DNA of 64,000 bases, taken from Hydrogenophaga sp. Root209 (GTDB lineage Bacteria; Pseudomonadota; Gammaproteobacteria; Burkholderiales; Burkholderiaceae_C). Below the pieces are notes generated by a model. That model made no database searches. It was not told the origin of the DNA and saw only the letters and a program-made list of their open reading frames with translations. Shown in pieces: positions 40,017 to 49,426 of the stretch. The stretch is taken from the NCBI RefSeq assembly GCF_001428625.1, contig NZ_LMIE01000022.1, positions 125,042-189,041 on the forward strand. Reading direction: 5' to 3'. Position 1 is the stretch's first letter, and the number at the start of each line of letters is the position of its first letter. The position numbers and the translations under genes are program-made.

Positions 40017-41021
40017 TCAGTGCCTCGGTGCGACCGGCTCGTTGAAACAGGTCTGCACGGTGTCGGGCAGTGACAGGCCGGTGTGGTGCGCGCGCTCCAG
40101 CACCTGCCAGAAATAGCGGTAACTCGCCCGATCGTGCAGACGACCTTCAAATTGCACTGGCGCCCAGTCGGCGGCCATGGCGCATTCAATGAGGGCCGCA
40201 GCGGTGTCGACCTCGCGCTCCGAAGGTGCGAACGCGGCCAGGATGGGGCGGATCTGGTCGGGGTGGATGCTCCACATGCGGGTGTAGCCAAGTTCAATGG
40301 CGGCCGTCTTCGCGGCGTTCTGCAGCGCGGCCAGGTCCTTGAACTCGGTGACCACGCAGTGCGAGGGCACCTTGCCGTGCGCATGGCAGGCCGAAGCGAT
40401 GTCCAGCTTGGCACGCAGCACCAGCGGGTGGCTGAACTGGCCGGCCACGCTCATGCCGTCGGCGGGGATGGCGCCGCCATGCGCCGAGACAAAATCCATC
40501 AGGCCAAAGCTCAGGCTCTGCACGCGCGGGTGGGCCGCGATGTCGAAGGCGCGATGCACGGCGGCGGGCGACTCGATGAGCACGTGCAGCGGCAGTGCCG
40601 ATGCGCCTGCGCCGTCGAGTGCGGCCACGGCACGCTGAACATCGGCCACCGACTCGACCTTGGGCACCATCAGGTGCGCGAGGCGTTGGCCCGCACGGCC
40701 GGCGATGGTGGCCACGTCGGCGTCGAACGCCAGATGGTCCACCGGGTGCACGCGAACGGCCACGCGCGCTTCAGGCGCAGCGGCCAAGGCCAGTTCGGTG
40801 ACGAGCAGGGCATGTTCGCCCTCCCCGCCCACCGGGGCGCCGTCTTCGCAATCCAGCGTCACGTCGAACACGCAGGTACCGAACTCCTCGGCCATCTCGG
40901 CCTGCAGCGCGAGGCTCTTCTTCATCCGCGCCTCGACCCCGCTGTAGTGGTCGCAGACCGGCAGCGCGAACGCGCCGGCCTGAGCGCCCAGCAGGATGTG
41001 TCTCGGATGGATAGAGGCCAA
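40017..41021 (-). CDS. HpcH/HpaI aldolase / citrate lyase beta-subunit-like protein
   Basis: A 334-residue TIM-barrel protein of the CitE-like family. It has the substrate Arg in [10 protein letters not shown], the metal-binding Glu in PKVES and acidic residues in LDCEDGAP. The citrate lyase alpha and gamma subunits are absent, so it is not citrate lyase itself; relatives cleave malyl-CoA, citramalyl-CoA or similar CoA esters. The only in-frame start is TTG at 41021, 18 bases after the mdh stop, with no in-frame ATG until residue 33, inside the conserved domain. Its place between mdh and acnB, here in one transcription unit, suggests a link to C4/C6 acid metabolism. Confidence 0.85.
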   Translation of the reverse strand: MASIHPRHILLGAQAGAFALPVCDHYSGVEARMKKSLALQAEMAEEFGTCVFDVTLDCEDGAPVGGEGEHALLVTELALAAAPEARVAVRVHPVDHLAFDADVATIAGRAGQRLAHLMVPKVESVADVQRAVAALDGAGASALPLHVLIESPAAVHRAFDIAAHPRVQSLSFGLMDFVSAHGGAIPADGMSVAGQFSHPLVLRAKLDIASACHAHGKVPSHCVVTEFKDLAALQNAAKTAAIELGYTRMWSIHPDQIRPILAAFAPSEREVDTAAALIECAMAADWAPVQFEGRLHDRASYRYFWQVLERAHHTGLSLPDTVQTCFNEPVAPRH

Positions 41022-41039
41022 GGCGCAGTTACCAGCGGG

Positions 41040-42026
41040 TTACAGCAAGTGCTTCACGCCGTCTTGTTCACCCTGCAGCTCGGCCAGCGTCTTGTTGATG
41101 CATTCCTGCGAGAAAGCGTCGATCTCCAGGCCTTCAACCACCTTGTACTCACCGTTTTCACAGGTGACGGGGAAGCCGAACATCATGTCCTTGGGAATGC
41201 CGTACCAGCCTTGCGAAGGAATGCCCATGGTGACCCACTCACCCTTGGTGCCCAGCGCCCAGTCGCGCATGTGGTCGATGGCGGCGTTGGCGGCCGAGGC
41301 GGCGGACGACAGGCCGCGCGCTTCAATGATGGCTGCGCCGCGCTTGCCCACGGTGGGCAGGAACACATCCTTGTTCCAGACCTGGTCGTTGATCATGTCC
41401 TTGACCAAAGCGCCGTCGATGGTGGCGAAGCGGTAGTCGGCGTACATGGTGGGCGAGTGGTTGCCCCACACGGCCAGCTTCTTGATGCTGGCGACCGGCT
41501 TGCCGGTCTTGGCAGCGATCTGCGAAGCGGCGCGATTGTGGTCCAGGCGCAGCATGGCGGTGAAGTTGCCCGGCTTCAGGTCGGGCGCGCTCTTCATCGC
41601 GATGTAGGCGTTGGTGTTGGCTGGGTTGCCGACCACCAGCACCTTGACGTTGCGCGAAGCCACGGCGTTGAGGGCCTTGCCCTGGGCGGTGAAGATGGCG
41701 CCGTTGATAGCGAGCAGCTCGGCGCGTTCCATGCCGGGGCCGCGCGGACGCGAACCGACCAACAGCGCGTAGTCAGTGTCCTTGAATGCGGTCATCGGAT
41801 CGCTGTGGGCTTCCATGCCGGCCAGCAGCGGGAAAGCGCAATCGTCGATTTCCATCATCACGCCCTTGAGCGCCTTCTGGGCCTTCTCGTCCGGGATTTC
41901 CAGCAGTTGCAGGATCACGGGCTGGTCTTTGCCCAGCATTTCGCCGGAGGCGATGCGAAACAGCAGGGCGTAACCGATCTGGCCAGCGGCGCCTGTGACG
42001 GCAACACGAACGGGCTTCTTGTGCAT
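41040..42026 (-). CDS. mdh: Malate dehydrogenase
   Basis: A 328-residue NAD-dependent malate dehydrogenase, the usual length in betaproteobacteria. It has the nucleotide-binding [12 protein letters not shown] (11-22), substrate-binding arginines in [12 protein letters not shown], and the catalytic His in VWGNHSP. It oxidises malate to oxaloacetate in the TCA cycle. GGAG lies before the start. A good promoter (42144-42173) precedes it, with the GntR-type palindrome immediately upstream of its -35 box. Confidence 0.97.
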   Translation of the reverse strand: MHKKPVRVAVTGAAGQIGYALLFRIASGEMLGKDQPVILQLLEIPDEKAQKALKGVMMEIDDCAFPLLAGMEAHSDPMTAFKDTDYALLVGSRPRGPGMERAELLAINGAIFTAQGKALNAVASRNVKVLVVGNPANTNAYIAMKSAPDLKPGNFTAMLRLDHNRAASQIAAKTGKPVASIKKLAVWGNHSPTMYADYRFATIDGALVKDMINDQVWNKDVFLPTVGKRGAAIIEARGLSSAASAANAAIDHMRDWALGTKGEWVTMGIPSQGWYGIPKDMMFGFPVTCENGEYKVVEGLEIDAFSQECINKTLAELQGEQDGVKHLL

Positions 42027-42143
42027 GGTGAGAACTCCAGAATGAGACGAGGAAGGGGATGGGGTTGGGGAGGGAACACCCCAAGACAAAGGCGACAGAA
42101 GCGGGCGGATGTCGCGCCGCTGATGGGTCAAGGTCAGGCGAAG

Positions 42144-42173
42144 AGTGTACCCTCGCAAACCCTGATACGTCAA
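42144..42173 (-). promoter_or_regulatory. Predicted sigma-70 promoter of mdh
   Basis: Read on the minus strand: -35 TTGACG (plus 42168-42173), an 18-base spacer and -10 TACACT (plus 42144-42149), about 110 bases before the mdh start. The palindrome at 42185-42196 lies 11 bases upstream of the -35 box, a position where a bound GntR protein could affect transcription. Confidence 0.55.
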
Positions 42174-42174
42174 T

Positions 42175-42202
42175 TTGTCTTATGTCTTATATAAGATATG
42201 AT
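42175..42202 (+). promoter_or_regulatory. Predicted sigma-70 promoter of gntR
   Basis: -35 TTGTCT (42175-42180), 16-base spacer, -10 TATGAT (42197-42202). Transcription would begin near 42209, which favours the ATG at 42242 over the ATG at 42182. The perfect palindrome TCTTATATAAGA fills the spacer, the classic place for a repressor. Confidence 0.6.
42185..42196. promoter_or_regulatory. Perfect palindrome TCTTATATAAGA, candidate GntR operator
   Basis: A 12-bp perfect inverted repeat lies between the -35 and -10 boxes of the gntR promoter and near the mdh promoter, in an AT-rich island of GC-rich DNA. A partial half-site (GTCTTAT) precedes it in tandem. The divergent arrangement suggests that the GntR protein regulates itself and mdh; no second copy was seen near sdhC, gltA, acnB or acnA. 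Confidence 0.6.
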
Positions 42203-42241
42203 TCGCCATTCGTGCGCGGCCTCCCGGCGCGTCAAAAAACC

Positions 42242-43051
42242 ATGGCCACGACCCCCCTCAGCACCTCAGACGCATCACCGCACGACGGCCGCCTGGCAGC
42301 CGACGTTGGTGCGCTTGAGCACTCCGCACCGGCCTTCAGCCCTCTCTACCAGCAGATCAAGACGCTCATCCTGCGCAGCCTGCAGGCCAGCGAGTGGAAG
42401 CCCGGCGACATGATCCCGAGCGAATTCGACCTGGCGGCCCGTTACAAGGTGAGCCAGGGCACGGTGCGCAAGGCGATCGACGAGCTCGCCACCGATAACC
42501 TGTTGGTGCGCCGACAAGGCAAGGGCACCTTTGTTGCCACGCATTCCGAGCAGCACATCCAGTACCGCTTCTTGCGCCTGCTGCCAGATGCCGGCTCTCT
42601 GGAAGACCAGGGCCCGGCAGAACGTCGCATCATCGAATGCCGCCGCCTGCGCGCGCCCGCCGAAGTGGCGCGCCAGCTCGCCCTGCGCACCGGCGACCCG
42701 GTGCTCCAGGTCAAGCGCGTGCTCACTTTTGCCCAGGTGCCTGCCATTCTTGAAGAACTCTGGCTGCCCGGCGTACCGTTCAAGGGCCTGACCATCGAGA
42801 CCCTGTCTGACGACAAGGGGCCGATGTACGCCCTGTTTGAAGCCCAGTTTGGTGTGCGCATGGTGCGCGCGGTGGAGAAGATCAAGGCCGTCGCGGCGGA
42901 CGGCGAGAGCGCGAACCTGCTCGGCGTGGCCGAAGGCTCTCCGCTGCTCAGCGTCGAGCGATTGGCATTCACGTACAACGACACCCCGATGGAACTGCGG
43001 CGCGGCCTGTACCGAACCGACGCCCGTCACTACCGCAATGAACTGAGCTGA
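42242..43051 (+). CDS. GntR-family (HutC subgroup) transcriptional regulator
   Basis: A 269-residue regulator. A winged helix-turn-helix (about 30-100, IPSEFDLAARYKVSQGTVRK) follows a 25-residue polar leader, and a UTRA ligand domain of the HutC type (about 115-265) binds a small acid or sugar. It lies between the divergent mdh-citE-acnB genes and the sdhCDAB-sdhE-gltA operon, so it is a candidate TCA-cycle regulator (inference from position). Its promoter contains a palindrome suited to autoregulation. No good ribosome-binding site precedes either ATG. Confidence 0.9.
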   Translation: MATTPLSTSDASPHDGRLAADVGALEHSAPAFSPLYQQIKTLILRSLQASEWKPGDMIPSEFDLAARYKVSQGTVRKAIDELATDNLLVRRQGKGTFVATHSEQHIQYRFLRLLPDAGSLEDQGPAERRIIECRRLRAPAEVARQLALRTGDPVLQVKRVLTFAQVPAILEELWLPGVPFKGLTIETLSDDKGPMYALFEAQFGVRMVRAVEKIKAVAADGESANLLGVAEGSPLLSVERLAFTYNDTPMELRRGLYRTDARHYRNELS

Positions 43052-43215
43052 GGCATGCGCTGCTATGTCCTTGATAGCCACGCACGTGCATTCGATGTCA
43101 GCCTGACGATTGGTGCATTGCAATAGAATTTGACACTCGGTGGTTCCGGTTACCAACGCGTTACACCACCGACATCCCCTTCCCCGCACCCCTTCTGCGC
43201 AAGAAAGTCCCAACC
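43052..43215 (+). promoter_or_regulatory. Leader region of the sdh-gltA operon
   Basis: The 164 bases between gntR and sdhC contain a possible -10 box TAGAAT (43124-43129) within an AT-richer stretch (GCATTGCAATAGAATTTGAC). The upstream -35 region (CCTGAC, 16 bases away) matches poorly, so an activator may be needed. No gene is seen here. Confidence 0.35.
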
Positions 43216-43647
43216 ATGACCGAGTTGACCAAAAAGCGGCCCGAGTTCCGCAACATCAACGCATTCAAGGATCTCACCACCTACCGCCTGCCCCCCGCAG
43301 GCTGGGTCTCGATCCTTCACCGCGCCAGCGGTGGCCTGATGTTCATCCTGTTGCCGCTGATCGTCTGGCTGTTCGACACCTCGGTGTCCTCAGAGATTTC
43401 CTTCGAACGTTTCAGCGCGGCCTTCTCGGCGGGCCTGGGCTTCGTGCCCGGCTGGTTCTTCAAGCTCGTGGTGCTGGCCCTGATCTGGGCCTACCTGCAC
43501 CACCTGATTGCCGGCGTGCGCCACCTCTACATGGACGCGCGCCACGCCGTCACCAAAGAGTTCGGCAAGTCCTCCGCCATCTTCACGCTGGTGGTCAGCA
43601 TCGGCCTGACCGTGCTGCTCGGCGCCAAGCTGTTCGGCCTTTACTGA
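43216..43647 (+). CDS. sdhC: Succinate dehydrogenase cytochrome b556 subunit
   Basis: A 143-residue membrane subunit with three transmembrane helices. SILHRASGG (about 32-40) carries the Ser and Arg that contact ubiquinone, and YLHHLIAGVRHLYMD has the heme-ligand His. With SdhD it anchors the SdhAB catalytic dimer and passes electrons to ubiquinone. It is the first gene of sdhCDAB-sdhE-gltA. Confidence 0.95.
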   Translation: MTELTKKRPEFRNINAFKDLTTYRLPPAGWVSILHRASGGLMFILLPLIVWLFDTSVSSEISFERFSAAFSAGLGFVPGWFFKLVVLALIWAYLHHLIAGVRHLYMDARHAVTKEFGKSSAIFTLVVSIGLTVLLGAKLFGLY

Positions 43648-43676
43648 TCCCACGAACCCACCCAAGGACCCACAAG

Positions 43677-44042
43677 ATGTCTGTCAACTACGGTTCCAAG
43701 CGCGTCGTCACCGGCGCCCACTACGGTCTGCGCGACTGGCTGGCCCAGCGCATCACCGCCGCCATCATGGCTGTGTTCACCCTGATCCTGCTGGTGCAGG
43801 TGCTGTTCACCAGCGGCCCGCTGGGCTACGAGGGTTGGGCCGGCATCTTCGCCGCCCAGTGGATGAAGGCCCTGACCTTCGCCGTCTTCCTCGCCCTGAC
43901 CTACCACGTGTGGGTCGGCATGCGCGACATCTGGATGGACTACGTCAAGCCTGCGGGCGTCCGCCTGGTGCTGCACGTGTTCACCATGGTTTGGCTCCTG
44001 TCCTGCCTGGGCTGGGCTGTTCAAGTTCTCTGGAGGCTCTGA
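43677..44042 (+). CDS. sdhD: Succinate dehydrogenase membrane anchor subunit
   Basis: A 121-residue protein with three transmembrane helices, starting MSVNYGSKRVVTGAHYGLRD. ALTYHVWVGMRDIWMDYVK holds the second heme-ligand His and the Asp-Tyr pair near the quinone. The start at 43677 gives the family-typical length and follows CAAGGACCCACAAG. Confidence 0.93.
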   Translation: MSVNYGSKRVVTGAHYGLRDWLAQRITAAIMAVFTLILLVQVLFTSGPLGYEGWAGIFAAQWMKALTFAVFLALTYHVWVGMRDIWMDYVKPAGVRLVLHVFTMVWLLSCLGWAVQVLWRL

Positions 44043-44046
44043 AGCA

Positions 44047-45852
44047 ATGACCGCAACCGCAAATCTTCCCAAGCGTCAGTTTGACGTTGTCATCGTCGGT
44101 GCCGGCGGCTCCGGCATGCGCGCCTCGCTGCAGCTGGCGCGTGCCGGCCTCAAGGTGGCCGTGCTCTCCAAGGTGTTCCCCACACGCTCGCACACCGTGG
44201 CCGCGCAAGGCGGCATCGGCGCCTCGCTCGGCAACATGAACGAGGACAACTGGCACTACCACTTCTACGACACCATCAAGGGCTCCGACTGGCTCGGTGA
44301 CCAGGATGCGATCGAGTTCATGTGCCGCGAAGCCCCCAAGGTCGTGTACGAGCTCGAGCACATGGGCATGCCGTTCGACCGCAACCCCGACGGCACGATT
44401 TACCAGCGCCCGTTCGGCGGCCACACCGCCAACTACGGCGAAAAACCCGTGCAGCGCGCCTGCGCCGCGGCCGATCGCACCGGCCATGCCATGCTGCACA
44501 CGCTCTACCAGCAGAACGTGCAGGCCCGCACCACCTTCTTCGTCGAATGGATGGCGCTGGACCTGATCCGCGACGCCAGCGGCGACGTGCTCGGCGTGAC
44601 CGCGCTGGAAATGGAAACCGGCGAAACCTATGTGCTGGAAGCCAAGACCACTTTGTTGGCCACTGGTGGCGCAGGCCGCATCTTTGCGGCGTCCACCAAC
44701 GCCTTCATCAACACCGGTGATGGCCTGGGCATGGCGGCACGCGCCGGCATTCCGCTCGAAGACATGGAGTTCTGGCAGTTCCACCCCACCGGCGTTGCCG
44801 GCGCCGGCGTGCTGCTGACCGAAGGCTGCCGTGGCGAAGGCGCCATCCTGCTCAACAGCGAAGGCGAGCGTTTCATGGAACGCTATGCGCCCACCTTGAA
44901 AGACCTGGCACCGCGCGACTTCGTCAGCCGCTGCATGGACCAGGAGATCAAGGAAGGTCGCGGTTGTGGTCCCAACAAGGACTACGTGCTGCTCAAGCTC
45001 GACCACCTCGGCGCAGAAACCATCCACAAGCGACTGCCCTCGGTCTACGAGATCGGCGTGAACTTCGCCAACGTGGACATCACCCGCGAGCCCATTCCCG
45101 TGGTGCCCACCATCCACTACCAGATGGGTGGCATTCCCACCAACATCAATGGCCAGGTCGTCACCCCCGACGGCCAGGGCAACCAGGCCGTGGTCAATGG
45201 CCTCTACGCTGTGGGTGAGTGCTCTTGCGTGAGCGTGCACGGCGCCAACCGCCTGGGCACCAACTCGCTGCTGGATTTGCTGGTCTTCGGCCGCGCGGCC
45301 GGCAACCACATCGTGCAGTTCAACGACAAGAACAAGACCCACAAGCCGCTGCCAGCCGATGCCGCCGACAAGACCCTGGCGCGCCTGGCCCGACTGGACA
45401 ACACCACCGGCGGCGAATACGCACAGGACGTGGCCAACGACCTGCGTGCCGCGATGCAGCAGCACGCCGGCGTGTTCCGCACCCAGGCCAGCATGGACGA
45501 AGGTGTTGCCAAGATCAACGCCATGCGCGCGCGGGTCAACAACATCGCGCTCAAGGACAAGTCCAAGGTGTTCAACACCGCGCGTATCGAAGCGCTGGAA
45601 GTGGAAAACCTGATCGAGTGCGCCCAGGCCACAATGACTTCCGCCGCAGCCCGCCACGAATGCCGCGGCGCGCACACGGTCAACGACTACGAGCGCCCCG
45701 CCGACGACGCGCAGTTCCCGTTGGGCCGCAACGACGCCGAGTGGATGAAGCACACGCTCTGGCACAGCGCCGACAACAGCCTGACCTACAAGGCTGTCAA
45801 CCTCAAGCCCCTGACCGTGGAGTCGGTTCCGCCCAAAGTGAGAACCTTCTAA
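44047..45852 (+). CDS. sdhA: Succinate dehydrogenase flavoprotein subunit
   Basis: A 601-residue flavoprotein. The FAD-binding VIVGAGGSGMRASLQLA (15-31) and SHTVAAQGGIGASLGN with the FAD-linking His49 are present, as are the active-site HPTGVAGAGVLLTEGCRGEG and the Arg region. It oxidises succinate to fumarate. GGAGG precedes the start, four bases after sdhD. A hairpin repeat separates it from sdhB. Confidence 0.97.
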   Translation: MTATANLPKRQFDVVIVGAGGSGMRASLQLARAGLKVAVLSKVFPTRSHTVAAQGGIGASLGNMNEDNWHYHFYDTIKGSDWLGDQDAIEFMCREAPKVVYELEHMGMPFDRNPDGTIYQRPFGGHTANYGEKPVQRACAAADRTGHAMLHTLYQQNVQARTTFFVEWMALDLIRDASGDVLGVTALEMETGETYVLEAKTTLLATGGAGRIFAASTNAFINTGDGLGMAARAGIPLEDMEFWQFHPTGVAGAGVLLTEGCRGEGAILLNSEGERFMERYAPTLKDLAPRDFVSRCMDQEIKEGRGCGPNKDYVLLKLDHLGAETIHKRLPSVYEIGVNFANVDITREPIPVVPTIHYQMGGIPTNINGQVVTPDGQGNQAVVNGLYAVGECSCVSVHGANRLGTNSLLDLLVFGRAAGNHIVQFNDKNKTHKPLPADAADKTLARLARLDNTTGGEYAQDVANDLRAAMQQHAGVFRTQASMDEGVAKINAMRARVNNIALKDKSKVFNTARIEALEVENLIECAQATMTSAAARHECRGAHTVNDYERPADDAQFPLGRNDAEWMKHTLWHSADNSLTYKAVNLKPLTVESVPPKVRTF

Positions 45853-45931
45853 CCACCCCGCGCGCCTTTGGCGCACCCCTCAAGGGGCGGCGCCTGCGGC
45901 ATGGCAAAGCCAGCTCCGCGGCGCCCCTGAA
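45853..45931 (+). repeat. Intergenic hairpin repeat, copy 3 (inside sdh operon)
   Basis: The 109-base sdhA-sdhB gap carries a three-module hairpin element: GCGCC-TTT-GGCGC, CCCCT-CA-AGGGG and a nested stem at 45889-45925 made of GGCGCC/GGCGCC, GCGG/CCGC and TGGC-AAA-GCCA. It begins CCACCCC and ends CCTGAA, like copy 4 upstream of leuB. It leaves the sdhB ribosome-binding site (AGGAAA) free. Confidence 0.7.
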
Positions 45932-45961
45932 CAAGAAGCTCAGACATTGCAGGAAAACACC

Positions 45962-46666
45962 ATGGCCAAACGCACTTTCAAGATCTACCGCTACGACCCC
46001 GAAAAGGACGCCAAGCCCTACATGCAGACCATCGAGGTGGAACTCGACGGCCACGAGCGCATGCTGCTCGACGCGCTGATGAAGCTCAAGGCGGTCGATC
46101 CCTCCATCTCGTTCCGTCGCTCGTGCCGCGAAGGCGTGTGTGGCTCGGACGCGATGAACATCAACGGCAAGAACGGCCTGGCCTGCCTCACCAACATGAA
46201 CACGCTGCCGGGCGTGATCACGCTCAAGCCGCTGCCCGGCCTGCCCGTGGTGCGCGACCTGATTGTGGACATGACACTGTTCTTCAAGCAGTACAACAGC
46301 ATCAAGCCCTACCTCATCAACGACACCGTGCCGCCCGAAAAGGAGCGCCTGCAGAGCCCCGAAGAGCGCGACGAGCTCAACGGCCTGTACGAGTGCATCC
46401 TGTGTGCGAGCTGCTCCACGAGCTGCCCCAGCTTCTGGTGGAACCCGGACAAGTTCGTCGGCCCCGCCGGCTTGCTGCAGGCCTATCGCTTCATCGCCGA
46501 CAGCCGTGACCAGGGCACGGCCGAGCGTCTGGACAACCTCGAAGACCCATACCGCCTGTTCCGCTGCCACACCATCATGAACTGCGTGGACGTCTGCCCC
46601 AAGGGCCTGAACCCCACGAAGGCCATCGGCAAGATCAAGGAAATGATGGTGATGCGCTCCGTTTGA
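45962..46666 (+). CDS. sdhB: Succinate dehydrogenase iron-sulfur subunit
   Basis: A 234-residue subunit with three Fe-S clusters: [2Fe-2S] ligands in CREGVCGSDAMNINGKNGLAC-type spacing (about 55-75), and ferredoxin-type motifs CILCASCSTSCPSFW and CHTIMNCVDVCPKGLNP. It carries electrons from SdhA to the membrane subunits. The ATG at 45962 is preceded by AGGAAAACACC; a start five codons upstream is less likely. Confidence 0.96.
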   Translation: MAKRTFKIYRYDPEKDAKPYMQTIEVELDGHERMLLDALMKLKAVDPSISFRRSCREGVCGSDAMNINGKNGLACLTNMNTLPGVITLKPLPGLPVVRDLIVDMTLFFKQYNSIKPYLINDTVPPEKERLQSPEERDELNGLYECILCASCSTSCPSFWWNPDKFVGPAGLLQAYRFIADSRDQGTAERLDNLEDPYRLFRCHTIMNCVDVCPKGLNPTKAIGKIKEMMVMRSV

Positions 46667-46686
46667 GCGCGTTGACTCTGCCTGCC

Positions 46687-47004
46687 ATGGACGCCGCAAC
46701 CCATCCCGACCAAACCTCCGAAGCAGCGCTCGACGCGCTGCTGGACGAGCGCGCATTGAGCAAGCTCAGGTGGCGTTGCCGGCGTGGGCTGCTGGAGAAC
46801 GATCTTTTCATCGAGCGCTTCTTCGCTCGGTACGAATCTGGCTTGACGGTTCGTCAAGCCGATGCCCTGGGGCTGCTGATGGACCTTTCCGACAACGATC
46901 TGCTTGATCTGTTGCTCGGCCGCAAGGCACCCCAGGACGATCTGGCCCGTGACGACGTCACCCGTGTGCTGGGCATGCTTCGTGCAACCCCGCAATCCGC
47001 TTAA
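46687..47004 (+). CDS. sdhE: FAD assembly factor SdhE
   Basis: A 105-residue protein of the SdhE/YgfY family, which promotes covalent attachment of FAD to SdhA. The diagnostic RGxxE motif is in [10 protein letters not shown], followed by FFARYESGL and [11 protein letters not shown]. The ATG at 46687 gives a family-like start; a TTG at 46663 overlapping the sdhB stop (TTGA) is an alternative that would add eight residues and couple translation. Confidence 0.88.
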   Translation: MDAATHPDQTSEAALDALLDERALSKLRWRCRRGLLENDLFIERFFARYESGLTVRQADALGLLMDLSDNDLLDLLLGRKAPQDDLARDDVTRVLGMLRATPQSA

Positions 47005-47029
47005 GCCATTCCCACAAGAAGGAACCCGA

Positions 47030-48340
47030 ATGAAACTCGTTGACAACAAAGCCACCCTGTCGTTCTCCAATGGCAGCCCCAGCGTGGATCTGCCGGTGTA
47101 CGCCGGCAGCATAGGCCCGGATGTCGTGGACATCCGCAAGCTGTACGCGCAAACCGGCATGTTCACCTATGACCCGGGCTTTTTGTCCACCGCTTCTTGT
47201 CAGTCGGCGATCACCTACATTGATGGCGACAAAGGCGAGTTGCTGTATCGCGGTTACCCCATCGAGCAGCTCGCCACCCAGTGCGACTACCTCGACACCT
47301 GCTACTTGTTGCTCAACGGTGAGTTGCCCAACGAGGAAGAGCGCAAAGCCTTCCACAAGCTCGTGATCAACCACACCATGGTCAACGAGCAGATGCAGTT
47401 CTTCCTGCGCGGTTTCCGCCGTGACGCACACCCGATGGCGGTGCTCACAGGCCTCGTTGGCGGCCTCTCGGCCTTCTACCACGACAGCACCGACATCAAC
47501 AATCCGAAGCACCGCGAAATCGCTGCGATCCGCCTGATTGCCAAGATGCCGACACTGGTGGCCATGTCGTACAAGTACGGCATCGGACAGCCCTACATGT
47601 ACCCGAAGAACGACCTGAGCTACTCGGGCAACTTCCTGCGCATGATGTTCGGCACACCGTGCGAAGAGTACGTGGTCAACCCGGTGCTCGAACGCGCGCT
47701 TGACCGCATCTTCATCCTGCACGCTGACCACGAGCAGAACGCGTCCACCTCCACCGTGCGCCTGTGCGGTTCGTCGGGCACCAACCCGTTTGCGGCCATC
47801 GCCGCCGGCGTGGCCTGCCTGTGGGGCCCCGCCCACGGTGGCGCCAACGAGGCTTGCCTGAACATGCTGGAAGACATCCAGCGCAGCGGCGGTGTCTCCA
47901 AGGTCGGCGAGTTCATGGAAAAGGTCAAGGACAAGAATTCCGGCGTCAAGCTCATGGGCTTCGGTCACCGCGTCTACAAGAACTACGACCCGCGCGCCAA
48001 GCTGATGCAGGAAACCTGCAACGAGGTGCTGCATGAACTCGGGCTGGAAAATGACCCCTTGTTCAAGCTGGCCAAAGAGCTGGAGAAGATCGCGCTGGAA
48101 GACGAGTACTTCGTCTCGCGCAAGCTCTACCCGAACGTGGACTTCTACTCCGGCATCGTGCAGCGCGCCATCGGCATCCCGGTCAACCTGTTCACCGGCA
48201 TCTTCGCGCTGGCCCGCACGGTGGGTTGGATTGCCCAACTCAACGAAATGATCAGCGATCCGGAGTACAAGATCGGCCGTCCACGCCAACTCTTCACCGG
48301 CTCGCCCCGCCGCGACATCAAGCCGCTGGCCAGCCGCTGA
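47030..48340 (+). CDS. gltA: Citrate synthase (type II)
   Basis: A 436-residue citrate synthase of the hexameric, NADH-sensitive type found in Gram-negative bacteria, with the extra N-terminal domain. Active-site His residues are in [10 protein letters not shown] and GPAHGGANE, with MGFGHRVYK and DFYSG completing the site. It condenses oxaloacetate and acetyl-CoA. AAGAAGGAACC precedes the start, and a strong terminator follows, ending the sdh-gltA operon. Confidence 0.97.
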   Translation: MKLVDNKATLSFSNGSPSVDLPVYAGSIGPDVVDIRKLYAQTGMFTYDPGFLSTASCQSAITYIDGDKGELLYRGYPIEQLATQCDYLDTCYLLLNGELPNEEERKAFHKLVINHTMVNEQMQFFLRGFRRDAHPMAVLTGLVGGLSAFYHDSTDINNPKHREIAAIRLIAKMPTLVAMSYKYGIGQPYMYPKNDLSYSGNFLRMMFGTPCEEYVVNPVLERALDRIFILHADHEQNASTSTVRLCGSSGTNPFAAIAAGVACLWGPAHGGANEACLNMLEDIQRSGGVSKVGEFMEKVKDKNSGVKLMGFGHRVYKNYDPRAKLMQETCNEVLHELGLENDPLFKLAKELEKIALEDEYFVSRKLYPNVDFYSGIVQRAIGIPVNLFTGIFALARTVGWIAQLNEMISDPEYKIGRPRQLFTGSPRRDIKPLASR

Positions 48341-48360
48341 AAGGCGCCCGCCCGCTGAAA

Positions 48361-48388
48361 AAGCCCGCCACCGAGCGGGCTTTTTTTT
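48361..48388 (+). terminator. Intrinsic terminator of sdh-gltA operon
   Basis: AAGCCCGC-CACCGA-GCGGGCTT followed by T residues (48381-48388), 20 bases after the gltA stop. A canonical rho-independent terminator. Confidence 0.93.
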
Positions 48389-48426
48389 GCCCTCGCCTTC
48401 GTGGGGCGGCAACCCGGACATCGTGC

Positions 48427-48481
48427 TTCGAGATGTCAAATCGCCAACAACTGGGGGAAAATCGCTCCTCAGCATCTCGAA
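48427..48481. promoter_or_regulatory. Long-spaced inverted repeat upstream of LysR gene
   Basis: TTCGAGATG (48427-48435) and CATCTCGAA (48473-48481) are perfect nine-base inverted arms 37 bases apart, ending 18 bases before the LysR start. LysR tetramers contact two half-sites separated by a comparable distance, so this may be the autoregulatory site. A role at leuC is possible. Confidence 0.45.
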
Positions 48482-48499
48482 ACGAGAAGCCACAACCCC

Positions 48500-49426
48500 A
48501 TGCTCTCCGAACGCAACTTCGCCCGCCAGATCGATCTCACCTCGCTGCAGCTCTTCGTGGCTGTGTGCGAACTGGGCAGCATCGGGCGCGCGGCCGAGCG
48601 GGAGTTCATTGCCGCCTCGGCCATCAGCAAACGCCTGTCGGACCTCGAGGGCACGCTGGGCACCACGCTGCTGCACCGGCACACCCGGGGAGTGCGCCTC
48701 ACGCCAGCGGGTGAGGGCCTGCTGCACCACGCGCGCGCGGTGCTGTTCGGGCTGGAAAAAATGCAGGACGAATTGGCCGAGTACGCCGACGGCGTGCGGG
48801 GGCATGTGCGGGTACACGCCAGCATCTCGGCCATCGTGCAGTTTCTTCCCGAGGACCTGGGCGCCTTCGCTCGCCTGCACCCGCAGGTGAAGATCGATCT
48901 GGAGGAGCACCTGAGCCCGGAAGTGCTGCGCGCCGTTCAGGAAGGCGCCGCAGACCTGGGTCTGTGCAATGGCGCCAAGGGCACCGGCAGTCTGCAGAGC
49001 CTCCCCTACCGACGCGACAGCCTGGTGCTGGTGGTGCCGCACGGGCACGCGCTCGCCAGCGGTGGGCCGGTGGCGTTCGAAGCCTCCCTGCCCTTCGACC
49101 ATGTGGGCCTGCATGCCAACAGCTCCATCCACCTGGCCATGCACCAGGCGGCGACCCAGGCCGGAACCACCGTGCGCGTGCGCATCCGCGTGACCGGCCT
49201 TGATGCGATGAGCCGCATGATCGCCAACGGCCTGGGCGTGGGCGTCATGCCCGCGCGCGCCTTTGAACTGCTCCACACGGGCGAGGTGTTGCAAGCGGTG
49301 CCACTGACCGACACCTGGGCCCAGCGCCAACTGGTTCTGGTGGCCCGCGACTTCTCCAGCCTGCCCGCCACCGCGCGCCTGCTGGTCGATCACCTGACCG
49401 CCGACGCAACCCTGCAAGCCGCATAA
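48500..49426 (+). CDS. LysR-family transcriptional regulator
   Basis: A 308-residue LysR protein with an N-terminal helix-turn-helix (about 8-66, [20 protein letters not shown]) and an effector domain (about 95-300). The ATG at 48500 is chosen because the family alignment starts there. It precedes leuC by 29 bases in the same direction, so it may be co-transcribed with, and may regulate, the leuCDB genes; the effector is unknown. Nothing shows whether this is a leucine regulator. Confidence 0.9.
   Translation: MLSERNFARQIDLTSLQLFVAVCELGSIGRAAEREFIAASAISKRLSDLEGTLGTTLLHRHTRGVRLTPAGEGLLHHARAVLFGLEKMQDELAEYADGVRGHVRVHASISAIVQFLPEDLGAFARLHPQVKIDLEEHLSPEVLRAVQEGAADLGLCNGAKGTGSLQSLPYRRDSLVLVVPHGHALASGGPVAFEASLPFDHVGLHANSSIHLAMHQAATQAGTTVRVRIRVTGLDAMSRMIANGLGVGVMPARAFELLHTGEVLQAVPLTDTWAQRQLVLVARDFSSLPATARLLVDHLTADATLQAA

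Noticed and set aside
37674-42194. Long plus-strand open frames opposite acnB, the CitE-like gene and mdh
   Set aside because: Low-complexity His/Arg/Gly/Val-rich translations typical of antisense frames in GC-rich DNA; the minus strand carries well-known enzymes.
42182-42241. Upstream ATG for the GntR gene at 42182
   Set aside because: It lies inside the predicted promoter, before the expected transcription start, and would add residues not seen in the family.
46663-46686. TTG at 46663 as the certain start of sdhE
   Set aside because: It overlaps the sdhB stop and could couple translation, but the ATG at 46687 gives a more family-like N-terminus; kept only as an alternative.
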